Part shown: positions 1-7,154 of the stretch, piece by piece
Position numbering within the stretch: the stretch's first letter is position 1
How the letters are laid out: each line of letters begins with the position of its first letter
DNA from: an uncultured bacterium
GTDB taxonomy: Bacteria > Patescibacteriota > Saccharimonadia > Saccharimonadales > Saccharimonadaceae
Assembly: GCA_903861015.1 (NCBI GenBank)
Contig: CAIOSL010000094.1
Span: 1-18,156, forward strand
Reading direction: 5' to 3'
DNA: 18,156 bases
Notes under the pieces: generated by a model
Told to the model about the DNA's origin: nothing
The model's input: only the letters and a program-made list of their open reading frames with translations
Databases searched by the model: none
Program-made: the position numbers and the translations under genes

Positions 1-64
1 AACTGTCTAGAACGTTTACAATTTGGTCGAATAAAAATGAATATCAATCAAAGAAAGGATTTTT

Positions 65-592
65 ATGGCAATTTCACGCGATAAAAAGAACGCTTTGGTT
101 GCAGAATTAGCTGAATTATTTACAACTGCCAAAAGTGCTGTAGGTGCAACTTACAATACTTTGACAGTCGCTGAACTACAGGAACTACGAGCCGCTGCCC
201 GCGCTAACGACGTTGTCATCAAGGTGGCCAAAAACCGCCTGGTTCGCGTCGCTTTGGCTGGTAACGACAAGTTTAAAGCCGCTGATACAAGTTTGCTAAC
301 TGGTCAATTAGTCTATGCTTTTTCAAGCACCGACGAAGTTGCGCCAGCACAAGTACTGGCTAAGTTTGCTAAAGCCCACCCAGCATTGCAGCTGGTTGCT
401 GGTTTTGACAACACTGGTGCAGCACTTGACACCGCAACCGTTACGGCACTAGCCTCACTACCAACCAAGGATCAACTCCGCGGTCAATTGGTCAGTGTTA
501 TTGCCGCTCCACTTACCGGATTCTTGAGTGTTGCCAATGGCGCACAACGAGGATTTGCGCAAGTTTTGTCACAGCGCGCCGAAGCTTTGTAG
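65..592 (+). CDS. rplJ: 50S ribosomal protein L10 (uL10)
   Basis: This is the ribosomal stalk base protein, which anchors L7/L12 dimers to 23S rRNA near the GTPase centre. The 175-aa product begins MAISRDKKNALVAELAELF and has the expected L10 N-terminal domain, with the conserved stretch VIKVAKNRLVRVAL at about residues 50-63. It ends in a long helix (from about residue 140) that in this family docks L7/L12. The length fits the usual 165-180 aa. The ATG at 65 is preceded by AAAGGA at 54-59, a suitable Shine-Dalgarno. rplL follows after 47 nt, the classic rplJ-rplL pair. Upstream only 64 bases are visible, so an L10 autoregulatory leader, and the L11/L1 genes if present, cannot be judged. Confidence 0.95.
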   Translation: MAISRDKKNALVAELAELFTTAKSAVGATYNTLTVAELQELRAAARANDVVIKVAKNRLVRVALAGNDKFKAADTSLLTGQLVYAFSSTDEVAPAQVLAKFAKAHPALQLVAGFDNTGAALDTATVTALASLPTKDQLRGQLVSVIAAPLTGFLSVANGAQRGFAQVLSQRAEAL

Positions 593-639
593 TTTCGTCA
601 CTAATTTTGTAATCATTAAAACTTAAGGAGAATTAAATC

Positions 640-1035
640 ATGGCTGAAGAAATCAAGCTATCTGCTGCACAAGCAAAAATCGTTGATGAACTCAACAAAT
701 TGTCTGCACTAGAACTATCACAAATCGTTAAGCACCTAGAAAACGAATGGGGCGTAAGCGCCGCTGCACCTGCTGCAGCTGTTGCTGTAGTCGCTGCTGA
801 AGCTGCACCTGCTGCTGATGAAAAAACTGAATTTACAGTTAAAATCAAAGAAGCTGGTTCACAAAAAGTAGCCGTTATCAAGGCTGTTAAAGAAATCACC
901 GGCCTAGGCCTTGGTGAATCAAAAGCTATCGTTGATGGCGCACCTTCGACTGTAAAAGAGAAGGCAACCAAAGACGAAGCTGAAGCTGCCAAGAAACTTC
1001 TTGAAGAAGCTGGCGCAACTGTAGAATTAGCTTAA
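640..1035 (+). CDS. rplL: 50S ribosomal protein L7/L12 (bL12)
   Basis: This is the multi-copy stalk protein that recruits and stimulates translational GTPases. Three parts are visible in the 131 aa: an N-terminal dimerisation and L10-binding helical region (about 1-37), an Ala/Val-rich flexible hinge (about 40-60), and the globular C-terminal domain with [20 protein letters not shown] and the highly conserved [20 protein letters not shown]. It is slightly longer than the E. coli protein (about 120 aa), mostly through the hinge. The start is fixed by TAAGGAG about 8 nt before the ATG. It is the last gene of the stalk unit and is followed by an intrinsic terminator. A minus-strand ORF across the same bases is an Ala/Ser-rich shadow. 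Confidence 0.96.
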   Translation: MAEEIKLSAAQAKIVDELNKLSALELSQIVKHLENEWGVSAAAPAAAVAVVAAEAAPAADEKTEFTVKIKEAGSQKVAVIKAVKEITGLGLGESKAIVDGAPSTVKEKATKDEAEAAKKLLEEAGATVELA

Positions 1036-1075
1036 TTTAGTTAATTTTAGATTACTCGACCGATTGATTTTGTTG

Positions 1076-1110
1076 CAAAACGCCGTCCTAACACATAGGG
1101 CGGTTTTTTG
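1076..1110 (+). terminator. Intrinsic terminator of rplJ-rplL
   Basis: Arms CCGTCCT (1083-1089) and AGGGCGG (1097-1103) form a 7-bp stem with one T-G wobble and a 7-nt loop. T6 follows at 1104-1109, and upstream A residues can pair with that T tract. It lies 41 nt after the rplL stop. Confidence 0.85.
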
Positions 1111-1176
1111 TTACAACAAAATATACAACGTTTTAAGCCTGACCTCATAAATTGGTGTGGAAAAAGATCGATAATG

Positions 1177-1205
1177 TTGACAACACCCCCAATCATTGAT
1201 ATATA
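1177..1205 (+). promoter_or_regulatory. Near-consensus sigma-70 promoter for the 1251-1769 gene
   Basis: A perfect -35 TTGACA (1177-1182), a 17-nt spacer and a -10 TATATA (1200-1205) are visible. The predicted start is near 1212, giving a leader of about 39 nt that includes AAAGGA at 1232-1237. The -35 overlaps a short inverted repeat, GTTG-A-CAAC (1176-1184). It is the best -35/-10 pair I see in the window. Confidence 0.75.
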
Positions 1206-1250
1206 TAAGGTAATACCCATCAAAAATAGACAAAGGAATTGCGAGTTACT

Positions 1251-1769
1251 ATGTCTGAACTGCCCGAAAAACAAGTAAAGCGACTGTATGCCTTGATCCA
1301 AGAGGCAGAGACTAACTTAGCAGCAGCCAAAGAATTATTAATCAGTATCACCGGTGACAACGGTGCTATTATCACCAAAAGGTCAAACAACCTTGAAGAA
1401 GCCCGCGGCAAAGTTATCGAAGGCGTCTTTGACGGTCAAAAAATGGCCGGACCTGACGGCAAAGAATACCCAGTGCCAGCAAATTACGCCAGCAAATCAA
1501 AGTTGGTTGAAGGTGATGTTCTTAAACTTACGATTACCGACGATGGCAGTTTTGTTTACAAGCAAATTGGCCCAATCGAGCGCAAGCTAATTATCGGCAC
1601 ACTGGTACAACATGACGGCGCATACTATGTCGAGGCTAACGGCCGCGAATACCGCATTTTGCTGGCTAGCGTTACTTACTTCCGTATTAATGTCGGCGAC
1701 CAAGTTACGATTATCGTTCCAGCCGACAATCCAGATGCCGAATGGGCGGCTGTCGAAGCGGCATTATAA
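1251..1769 (+). CDS. Conserved hypothetical protein (Patescibacteria type), coiled-coil plus beta-rich domain
   Basis: The function is not known. The 172-aa protein starts MSELPEKQVKRLYALIQEAE. Residues 1-35 form a charged amphipathic helix, followed by a linker (about 36-52). A compact beta-rich part follows (about 53-172), containing GPDGKEYPVPANYASKSKLV, an EGDVLKLTI segment, a YKQIGPIER segment and a late GDQVTIIVP strand, which suggests OB- or SH3-like barrels. There is no Cys, no signal peptide and no membrane segment, so it is probably cytoplasmic. An in-frame TTG at 1239 would start too close to the AAAGGA at 1232-1237, so I chose ATG 1251 (13-nt spacing). I have the impression of similar proteins in Saccharibacteria and related lineages, without an assigned role. 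It forms a monocistronic unit with its own promoter and terminator between stalk and replication genes. Confidence 0.85.
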   Translation: MSELPEKQVKRLYALIQEAETNLAAAKELLISITGDNGAIITKRSNNLEEARGKVIEGVFDGQKMAGPDGKEYPVPANYASKSKLVEGDVLKLTITDDGSFVYKQIGPIERKLIIGTLVQHDGAYYVEANGREYRILLASVTYFRINVGDQVTIIVPADNPDAEWAAVEAAL

Positions 1770-1784
1770 AATCTCGTTAACAAT

Positions 1785-1812
1785 AAACTCGCCCTTAACC
1801 AGGCGAGTTTTT
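1785..1812 (+). terminator. Intrinsic terminator after the hypothetical gene
   Basis: Perfect 9-bp arms AAACTCGCC (1785-1793) and GGCGAGTTT (1802-1810) enclose an 8-nt loop. The T run at 1808-1812 overlaps the right arm. It begins 16 nt after the stop codon. Confidence 0.9.
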
Positions 1813-1853
1813 ATATTGGCCTAAATAACAACAGTAAATAGCGCTAAACTGCG

Positions 1854-1885
1854 TATAATAAGTAATGAAAAAGTGTGAATAGGGG
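1854..1885 (+). promoter_or_regulatory. Probable -10 box and Shine-Dalgarno of dnaX
   Basis: A TATAAT at 1854-1859 predicts a start near 1866 and a leader of about 30 nt carrying AGGGG (1881-1885), 11 nt before the dnaX ATG. No convincing -35 is seen at the right distance. Confidence 0.55.
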
Positions 1886-1896
1886 TGTTATAAGCA

Positions 1897-3333
1897 ATGT
1901 CAAAAGCATTGTATAGAAAGTATCGCAGTAAATCTCTGTCGGAGGTAATCGGCCAAAGCCATATCACCGACATTTTGGCGCGCGCCATCACCTCGGGCCG
2001 CGTATCGCATGCATATTTGTTGACCGGCCCACGCGGCGTCGGCAAGACTTCGGTTGCCCGAATTTTGGCTCACGAAATCAACGGCCTGGCCTATGACGAC
2101 AGCACCCATCTGGACATTATCGAAATCGATGCCGCCAGCAATAACGGCGTCGAGGATGTGCGCGACCTGCGCGAAAAAGTCCAAATTGCTCCGACCAGCG
2201 CCAAGCGCAAAATATATATCATCGATGAAGTACACATGCTGTCCAAGGCCGCCTTTAATGCGCTGCTTAAAACCCTCGAGGAACCGCCCGAGCACGTGGT
2301 TTTTATTTTGGCAACCACCAATGTCGAAAAACTGCCGGCAACTATCATCAGCCGCACGCAGCGCTTTAGCTTTCGACCGATCACCACTACTGACGCCGTC
2401 AAGCACCTGGGCAATATCGCACAGGCCGAAGGTATCAAGATTAATGATGATGCGTTGCAGTTAATTGCCGAGCGCGGTGATGGCAGTTTTCGCGACAGCA
2501 TCAGCTTGCTTGACCAATTATCCAGCTTGGTTGACGACCAGCAAACCGTCACGGCCGAATTAATCGAAAACACACTTGGCTTGACGCCCGCCCACACCAT
2601 CGATAATATTTTGGCAGCCGTCGAGGCCAGAGATTTGGGCCGGCTGATCAAACTTCTAAACACCGCTTATGACGAGGGCGTTAGTGGCACCTTACTAGCC
2701 AGCCAATTAACTAGTGCTATCGTAAAAAGTTTAGCCCAAAAGCCACAATTGCTGCCGCTGCTGGACGGCCTGATGGACGTTGCCAAAAGCCCGCAACCCG
2801 AGCTAAAACTAATTAGCGTCCTGGGTATCAGCACCAACGCTAAACCTAGCGTCAAAACCGTTGCCTTGGCCGCGCCAGTCCACGAAGTTAGCGCTTCGAT
2901 CGCGGAATTGGAACGTCCGGTGCCAAAGGCCAAACCCGTAACCAAACCAGCCACTAAACCAGCTACGCAACCCAGCGCACCAGCAGTAGCGTTGGCTGCC
3001 GCCACCAAACCACTGGGCGAGGCTAAGCCGTTTGATTGGGCGGCACTAATCGAATACACCCGCACTCACTACGTGGCACTGTACAGCGTGCTGTCCAAAT
3101 GCAGTTACGAAATAACCGGCGATCGGCTGATTTTGTACACCAACAGTCATTTTTACAAAAAAAAGCTTGACGATTCTAAATACAGCCCATTAATCAGTAA
3201 ATGTTTGCAAGAAATCGGTGTCTTTAACCTTAATGTCGAAACTATCCCGACCGCCATGCCACCAAAAGATGGCGCAGCTGCCACAATTGCTGCTATTATG
3301 GGCGGTGGAGAAGAGATTGTTTTAGAGACCTAA
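1897..3333 (+). CDS. dnaX: DNA polymerase III clamp-loader subunit gamma/tau
   Basis: This is the AAA+ motor subunit of the replisome clamp loader; it loads the sliding clamp and can link the polymerase to DnaB. In the 478 aa the visible motifs are Walker A GPRGVGKT (44-51), Walker B YIIDEVH (107-113), FNALLKTLEEPPEH (120-133), sensor 1 ATTN (139-142) and the arginine finger SRT (152-154). A Pro/Lys/Thr/Ala-rich linker spans about 340-375, and a small C-terminal domain follows to 478. Two things are odd. The four-cysteine zinc module normally between Walker A and the IEIDAAS motif is absent: residues 57-75 contain no Cys. An A8G run at 3157-3165 could support -1 slippage to a product of about 424 aa. 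dnaB follows after 4 nt, so the two are very probably cotranscribed. Confidence 0.95.
   Translation: MSKALYRKYRSKSLSEVIGQSHITDILARAITSGRVSHAYLLTGPRGVGKTSVARILAHEINGLAYDDSTHLDIIEIDAASNNGVEDVRDLREKVQIAPTSAKRKIYIIDEVHMLSKAAFNALLKTLEEPPEHVVFILATTNVEKLPATIISRTQRFSFRPITTTDAVKHLGNIAQAEGIKINDDALQLIAERGDGSFRDSISLLDQLSSLVDDQQTVTAELIENTLGLTPAHTIDNILAAVEARDLGRLIKLLNTAYDEGVSGTLLASQLTSAIVKSLAQKPQLLPLLDGLMDVAKSPQPELKLISVLGISTNAKPSVKTVALAAPVHEVSASIAELERPVPKAKPVTKPATKPATQPSAPAVALAAATKPLGEAKPFDWAALIEYTRTHYVALYSVLSKCSYEITGDRLILYTNSHFYKKKLDDSKYSPLISKCLQEIGVFNLNVETIPTAMPPKDGAAATIAAIMGGGEEIVLET
3157..3170 (+). promoter_or_regulatory. Candidate programmed -1 frameshift/slippage site in dnaX
   Basis: Eight A residues (3157-3164) and G3165 are read in frame as AAA AAA AAG (Lys421-423), so the heptamer A_AAA_AAG is in the canonical phase. 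A -1 slip then reads AAA, GCT and stops at TGA 3168-3170. The E. coli dnaX site has the same heptamer and likewise reaches TGA after one codon. No strong upstream Shine-Dalgarno-like stimulator or stable downstream hairpin is visible, so transcriptional slippage, as in Thermus, is the other option. Confidence 0.45.
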
Positions 3334-3337
3334 GTGT

Positions 3338-4687
3338 ATGTCAACCAAAGAAGTCGTTGCCGGAAAAATTCCACCCCAAAATATTGATGCCGAGAAGAGC
3401 TTGCTGGGCGCGGTTTTGATTGACGAAGAAACCCTAGCCGACATCTCTGAGCACGTCACTACCAAAGATTTTTACGAAAAACGCCACGCTATTATTTATG
3501 GCGGCATGATGCGCCTGTACGAAAAACACCGTCCGGTCGACCTTTTAACCTTGACCGACGAGCTTAAACGCAAGCAAGAGCTGGAAACCATTGGTGGTTC
3601 AACCTACTTGACCGAACTGACCAATTACGTGCCGACCGCCGCCCATGCCGAAGCCTATGCCGAATTAGTCGCCCAAAAGGCAGTTCGCAGGCGCCTGATC
3701 AAAGCTAGCGGCGAGATCTCTGAACTAGGGTACAACGAAGACACCACCACCCAAGAATTGCTCGAAAAAGCAGAGGCCGAATTGTTTTCGGTTAGCGATC
3801 AGTCATTAAAACAAGATTTGGTCAGCATCGAAAGTATCTTGACCGAAAGCTTTGACCGCATGGAAGAACTTCACCGCAACAAGGGCGCCTTGCGCGGTGT
3901 TCGGACGGGCTACAAAGACCTAGACAATATGACCGCCGGCCTGCAGCGCAGCGACCTAATTATCCTGGCCGCCCGACCAGCCATGGGTAAAACCACGCTG
4001 GTGACCAACCTGGCCTACAACGTAGCAACGATCGCCAAACAGGCCGTGTTGTTCTTTAGCCTCGAGATGAGTAAAGAACAGCTAGTCGACCGTATGCTGG
4101 CCGATGCCTCGGGTGTTGATGCATGGAATATCCGTACTGGTAATTTATCCGACGAGGATTTTGGCAAACTATCCGAAGCCATGGGCGAGCTAGCCGAAGC
4201 GCCGATCTTTATTGATGACACGCCAGGCCTATCTGTCCTCGAAATGCGCACCAAGGCCCGCCGCGCCCAACACGAACACCCGCTGGGTCTAGTGATCGTC
4301 GACTACTTGCAGCTGATGCAGGGGTCTAACCCAAACCCCAATAACCGCGTCCAAGAGGTCAGCGAAATCTCACGCGGCCTCAAGTTGATTGCCCGCGAAC
4401 TTAACGTGCCAGTCATCGCCCTCAGCCAGTTGTCGCGTTCGGTCGAATCGCGCAGTCCCCAAATACCGCAGCTGGCCGATTTGCGCGAATCTGGTTCGAT
4501 CGAGCAGGATGCCGATATTGTTATGTTTATTTATCGCGAAGCCTATTACAACCCTGAAACCGAGCGCGAGAACATCACCGACCTGATTATCGCCAAACAT
4601 CGTAACGGTCCAACCGGCAAGGTCGAATTATACTTCCACCCAGAACGCCTGCGCTTTATGTCACTCGACCGCAAACACGAATCTTGA
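3338..4687 (+). CDS. dnaB: Replicative DNA helicase DnaB
   Basis: This is the hexameric 5'-3' replicative helicase that unwinds the fork and engages primase. The 449 aa are full length. The N-terminal DnaB domain (about 10-110) contains PPQNIDAEKSLLGAVL and FYEKRHAIIYGGM. A linker is followed by the RecA-fold domain (from about 175) with Walker A ARPAMGKTT (near 210-218), FFSLEMSKEQLVDRML, Walker B VIVDYLQLM, the IALSQLSRSVESR motif and the ESGSIEQDADIVMFIYRE arginine-finger region. The ATG lies 4 nt after the dnaX stop with only a weak ribosome site, suggesting translational coupling. No intein is present, although this gene is a common insertion site. It ends in TGA exactly at the family's usual C-terminus, evidence that TGA is a stop here. 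Confidence 0.96.
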   Translation: MSTKEVVAGKIPPQNIDAEKSLLGAVLIDEETLADISEHVTTKDFYEKRHAIIYGGMMRLYEKHRPVDLLTLTDELKRKQELETIGGSTYLTELTNYVPTAAHAEAYAELVAQKAVRRRLIKASGEISELGYNEDTTTQELLEKAEAELFSVSDQSLKQDLVSIESILTESFDRMEELHRNKGALRGVRTGYKDLDNMTAGLQRSDLIILAARPAMGKTTLVTNLAYNVATIAKQAVLFFSLEMSKEQLVDRMLADASGVDAWNIRTGNLSDEDFGKLSEAMGELAEAPIFIDDTPGLSVLEMRTKARRAQHEHPLGLVIVDYLQLMQGSNPNPNNRVQEVSEISRGLKLIARELNVPVIALSQLSRSVESRSPQIPQLADLRESGSIEQDADIVMFIYREAYYNPETERENITDLIIAKHRNGPTGKVELYFHPERLRFMSLDRKHES

Positions 4688-4747
4688 TCTGTTTAGTTTG
4701 ATTATTTTATCACTTTTCTAGGCGGCTAAGGACTCGAATCATGGGCA

Positions 4748-4767
4748 TGGTATAATTGTTGTAATAC
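4748..4767 (+). promoter_or_regulatory. Extended -10 promoter giving a nearly leaderless mRNA
   Basis: TGG-TATAAT (4748-4756) is an extended -10 (TGnTATAAT), with no recognisable -35. The expected transcription start (about 4763) is only about 5 nt before the ATG at 4768, and there is no Shine-Dalgarno. Confidence 0.6.
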
Positions 4768-6195
4768 ATGGGCAAGCTAAATATTACCGAATTATTTATT
4801 TACCGCTGGCGTTACCAGATCGGTTATGGCGTAGTTGCCATTGGTCTGATTGCTATGTTGATTTTGGCGGGACTATATTCGCCAGGCGGTTTATCGACTC
4901 AAGAAATGCAATCGGTCGTCAAGAGTAGTTCAATTAACTACGCTGATTTGAATTCGTTTACGATCACCAATATGCCTTACCACGTACTGCAACAGTTGAC
5001 GCTGGCTATTTTTGGCGTATCTATCCTCAGTATCAAACTGCCGTCAATCATACTGGCCTTTGCCTCGATCACCGGCATGGTTTTGCTGTTGCGACGCTGG
5101 TTCAAACCACGGATTGGCATTTTGGCGTCACTGATCGCCATCACCACCGGCCAATTTGTGTTTATCGCCCAGGATGGCACGCCGGGCATACTGTATCTGT
5201 TTTGGTCGGTTTGGTTGATATTGCTGGCGGATTTGATATCGCGCCAAGAAACCCATCGAACTTTCAATATCATCGTTTTTTCGATTCTTGCGGCCCTCAG
5301 TTTGTATACGCCACTCAGCGTTTATGTGCTGATCGCCCTAATCGTCGCCGTTTTGCTGCACCCGCACCTTCGCTACATCGTCAAACATTTGTCGCGTCCC
5401 AAGATTATTGCTGGTTTGGTTGCGGCGATTTTGCTGACCGTACCGCTGATGATGGCGATCACCAAGAGCCCCGAACTAGGCCTGACACTACTGGGCATTC
5501 CGTCGACCTGGCCTGATTTTGGCGCCAATATGGCGTCACTGGGTGCCCAATATTTGGGCTTTGCCAAACCTGGCGGGTCAACCATCATGACACCGTTTTT
5601 TGAACTGGGATCGATGCTGCTGGTATTTTTTGGCATCGCCCATACCATCCAAACCCGCTCTTATGCCAAGAGTTACGTCATCATCTTGTGGGTTTTGTGT
5701 CTGATACCATTCATTGTCATTAACCCAGATTTTACCAGCATCACGTATTTGCCGATGGTTATCTTGCTGGCATCGGGCCTAGGCACACTCCTGGCCAGTT
5801 GGTACGTACTGTTTCCACGTAACCCGTATGCCCGCATTGGCGGCCTGATCCCAGTAGTAATATTGGTTTCGGTACTGGTACTGTCGGGGGTTGACCGCTA
5901 TATCTATGGCTACCGCTACGATCCAAGTATCGCCCCTAATTTTTCGACCGACCTGCGACTGCTGCCCAAAGACACTACCCAGTTGATTGTTGGCGATAAC
6001 GAGCTAGGATTCTACCAGGTAGTTGCCAGCCATAACAAAAACATCGAGTTAATCGGCAGCCCGGCAGGCGACAGTTTTACGGCCAGCCATAATGGCAAGC
6101 AAAACTTTGACGGCTATACAATCGACCACATTGTAACCTCGCCCAGGGTCAGTGACGGCGACAGGTTTTACTTCTACAAAAAGATTGTAAAATAA
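4768..6195 (+). CDS. Multi-pass membrane glycosyltransferase, GT39/PMT_2-like (GT-C fold)
   Basis: This is probably a polyprenyl-phosphate-sugar-dependent glycosyltransferase acting on the outer face of the cytoplasmic membrane; the acceptor is unknown. The 475 aa have a short basic N-terminus, a first membrane helix at about 20-37, then an extracytoplasmic loop and roughly ten further hydrophobic segments (about 73-374), ending with a soluble domain (375-475). The block around residues 71-150, with IFGVSILSIKLPSIILA and a basic RRWFKP turn, resembles the PMT_2/ArnT pattern. The first loop has GLSTQEM rather than the usual acidic pair (D-E or E-x-Y), so catalytic competence or the exact family is less certain. 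It has its own promoter and no Shine-Dalgarno. Alternatives are a related polytopic protein without transferase activity. Confidence 0.65.
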   Translation: MGKLNITELFIYRWRYQIGYGVVAIGLIAMLILAGLYSPGGLSTQEMQSVVKSSSINYADLNSFTITNMPYHVLQQLTLAIFGVSILSIKLPSIILAFASITGMVLLLRRWFKPRIGILASLIAITTGQFVFIAQDGTPGILYLFWSVWLILLADLISRQETHRTFNIIVFSILAALSLYTPLSVYVLIALIVAVLLHPHLRYIVKHLSRPKIIAGLVAAILLTVPLMMAITKSPELGLTLLGIPSTWPDFGANMASLGAQYLGFAKPGGSTIMTPFFELGSMLLVFFGIAHTIQTRSYAKSYVIILWVLCLIPFIVINPDFTSITYLPMVILLASGLGTLLASWYVLFPRNPYARIGGLIPVVILVSVLVLSGVDRYIYGYRYDPSIAPNFSTDLRLLPKDTTQLIVGDNELGFYQVVASHNKNIELIGSPAGDSFTASHNGKQNFDGYTIDHIVTSPRVSDGDRFYFYKKIVK

Positions 6196-6197
6196 CG

Positions 6198-6229
6198 TAT
6201 ACTAAAAACAGTAATATCAGACCAAGGAG
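6198..6229 (+). promoter_or_regulatory. Probable -10 and Shine-Dalgarno of the ybaB-recR-nrnA-cysS operon
   Basis: TATACT (6198-6203) is a plausible -10 just after the glycosyltransferase stop. AAGGAG (6224-6229) lies 8 nt before the ATG at 6238 and sets that start over the in-frame GTG at 6229, which overlaps the Shine-Dalgarno. Confidence 0.5.
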
Positions 6230-6237
6230 TGTTAATT

Positions 6238-6528
6238 ATGGCATTTGACCAAGTAAAAATGATCAACAATTTGCGAAAAGCGCAAAATGAACTTAAAAAA
6301 GAAATTATCGAAGTCGAAGCAGGTGACGGCGCGGTTGTAGTGCAAGTAACCGGCGAATTAAAGATCAAGAAAGTCAAGCTAGATCGCGAATTGATCGATT
6401 TTGACGACATCGAGGAGTTAGAACACTGGATCGAAATCGCTCTGCGCGATGGCCTAGCTAAAGCCCAAGAAGTTGCTGCTGAAAAAATGAAACCTTTGAT
6501 GGGCAGCCTAGGTAAACTAGGTTTATAG
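6238..6528 (+). CDS. ybaB: YbaB/EbfC family nucleoid-associated protein
   Basis: This is a small dimeric DNA-binding protein, typically encoded just before recR and linked to nucleoid organisation. The 96-aa product begins MAFDQVKMINNLRKAQNELK. Helix 1 is followed by a central beta segment with the family's repeating pattern (VVVQVTGELKIKKVKLD), the conserved LID-x-DDIEELEHWIE region and a C-terminal helix with AKAQEVAAEKMKPLMGSLG. Its length is near the usual 100-110 aa. The start is chosen from the AAGGAG spacing. recR begins 9 nt after the stop, an arrangement found across bacteria. Confidence 0.93.
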   Translation: MAFDQVKMINNLRKAQNELKKEIIEVEAGDGAVVVQVTGELKIKKVKLDRELIDFDDIEELEHWIEIALRDGLAKAQEVAAEKMKPLMGSLGKLGL

Positions 6529-6537
6529 GTCCTGACC

Positions 6538-7152
6538 TTGTCGCAATTACTTCCATCTGCATTGGTTGACGCCATATCCGAACTGGGGCGTTTGCCTGGT
6601 GTTGGCGCCCGAACGGCCGAACGATACGCCTATTTTTTGCTGCGTTCCAACAAACACCTTAGCGATGATCTGGTCAAGGCAATTGCAAACTTGCATAGCG
6701 GCGTTAAAAGCTGCCCGGTAACTTTCGCCCTGATCGATGCCGACGAAGACATGTCGCCGCTGTACAGCGACCCATCACGCGACAAGACTATCGTTGCGGT
6801 TGTCGAGGAACCCTTGGATATCATCGCATTGGAGCGAACTGGCCAGTACAATGGTACTTACCACGTACTGGGGGGCGCCATCAGCCCAATCGACGGCATT
6901 GGCCCCGAGCAACTGCACATACCGGAATTAATCGAACGTCTGACCAAAGACAACGTTCAAGAAGTAATTATTGCGACCAACGCCAGTGTCGAGGGCGAAT
7001 CGACAGCATTGTTTTTGCAACGCCATATTTTGGACGCTGGCATAGACATCAAATTAACTCGGCTGGCCCGCGGCATACCAGTCGGCGTCGACCTGGAATA
7101 TGCCGGACAAATAACATTGGCGCACGCCCTAGAGGGCAGAAGGGCTTTTTAA
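6538..7152 (+). CDS. recR: Recombination mediator RecR, zinc-finger cysteines lost
   Basis: RecR works with RecF/RecO to load RecA on SSB-coated gapped DNA. The 204-aa protein has the N-terminal helix-hairpin-helix (GRLPGVGARTAERYAYFLL, about 17-35), a Toprim domain (about 84-165, with VVEEPLDI and GAISPIDGIGP) and the C-terminal GIPVGVDLEY motif. The usual four-cysteine zinc finger at about 55-80 keeps only Cys59 (SCPVTFALIDADEDMSPLY). The rest of the fold looks intact, so this is a divergent functional protein rather than a pseudogene. The start is TTG at 6538, 9 nt after ybaB, with AGGT just upstream; no internal start would keep the helix-hairpin-helix. It is operonic with ybaB and with the phosphoesterase gene 2 nt downstream. 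Confidence 0.93.
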   Translation: MSQLLPSALVDAISELGRLPGVGARTAERYAYFLLRSNKHLSDDLVKAIANLHSGVKSCPVTFALIDADEDMSPLYSDPSRDKTIVAVVEEPLDIIALERTGQYNGTYHVLGGAISPIDGIGPEQLHIPELIERLTKDNVQEVIIATNASVEGESTALFLQRHILDAGIDIKLTRLARGIPVGVDLEYAGQITLAHALEGRRAF

Positions 7153-7154
7153 TT

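Noticed and set aside
633..992. Minus-strand 119-aa ORF over rplL
   Set aside because: It is antisense to the conserved rplL, with biased Ala/Ser/Thr composition and no family features; a frame shadow.
1106..1121. Near-palindrome TTTTGTTACAACAAAA after the rplL terminator
   Set aside because: It is low-complexity and overlaps the T tract of the terminator; probably incidental.
1047..1301. Minus-strand 84-aa ORF across the rplL terminator and the next promoter
   Set aside because: It runs through a terminator hairpin and a near-consensus promoter for the plus strand, has no ribosome site and resembles nothing I know.
1814..1896. Possible SRP RNA (ffs), which often sits upstream of dnaX
   Set aside because: Only 83 AT-rich nt remain between the terminator and the dnaX start, with no SRP Alu/S-domain motifs; the space is explained by promoter and leader.
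4685..4687. TGA read as glycine, as in some other candidate-phylum lineages
   Set aside because: dnaB and the Gre-like gene both end at TGA where the families normally end, and the confident genes contain no in-frame TGA.
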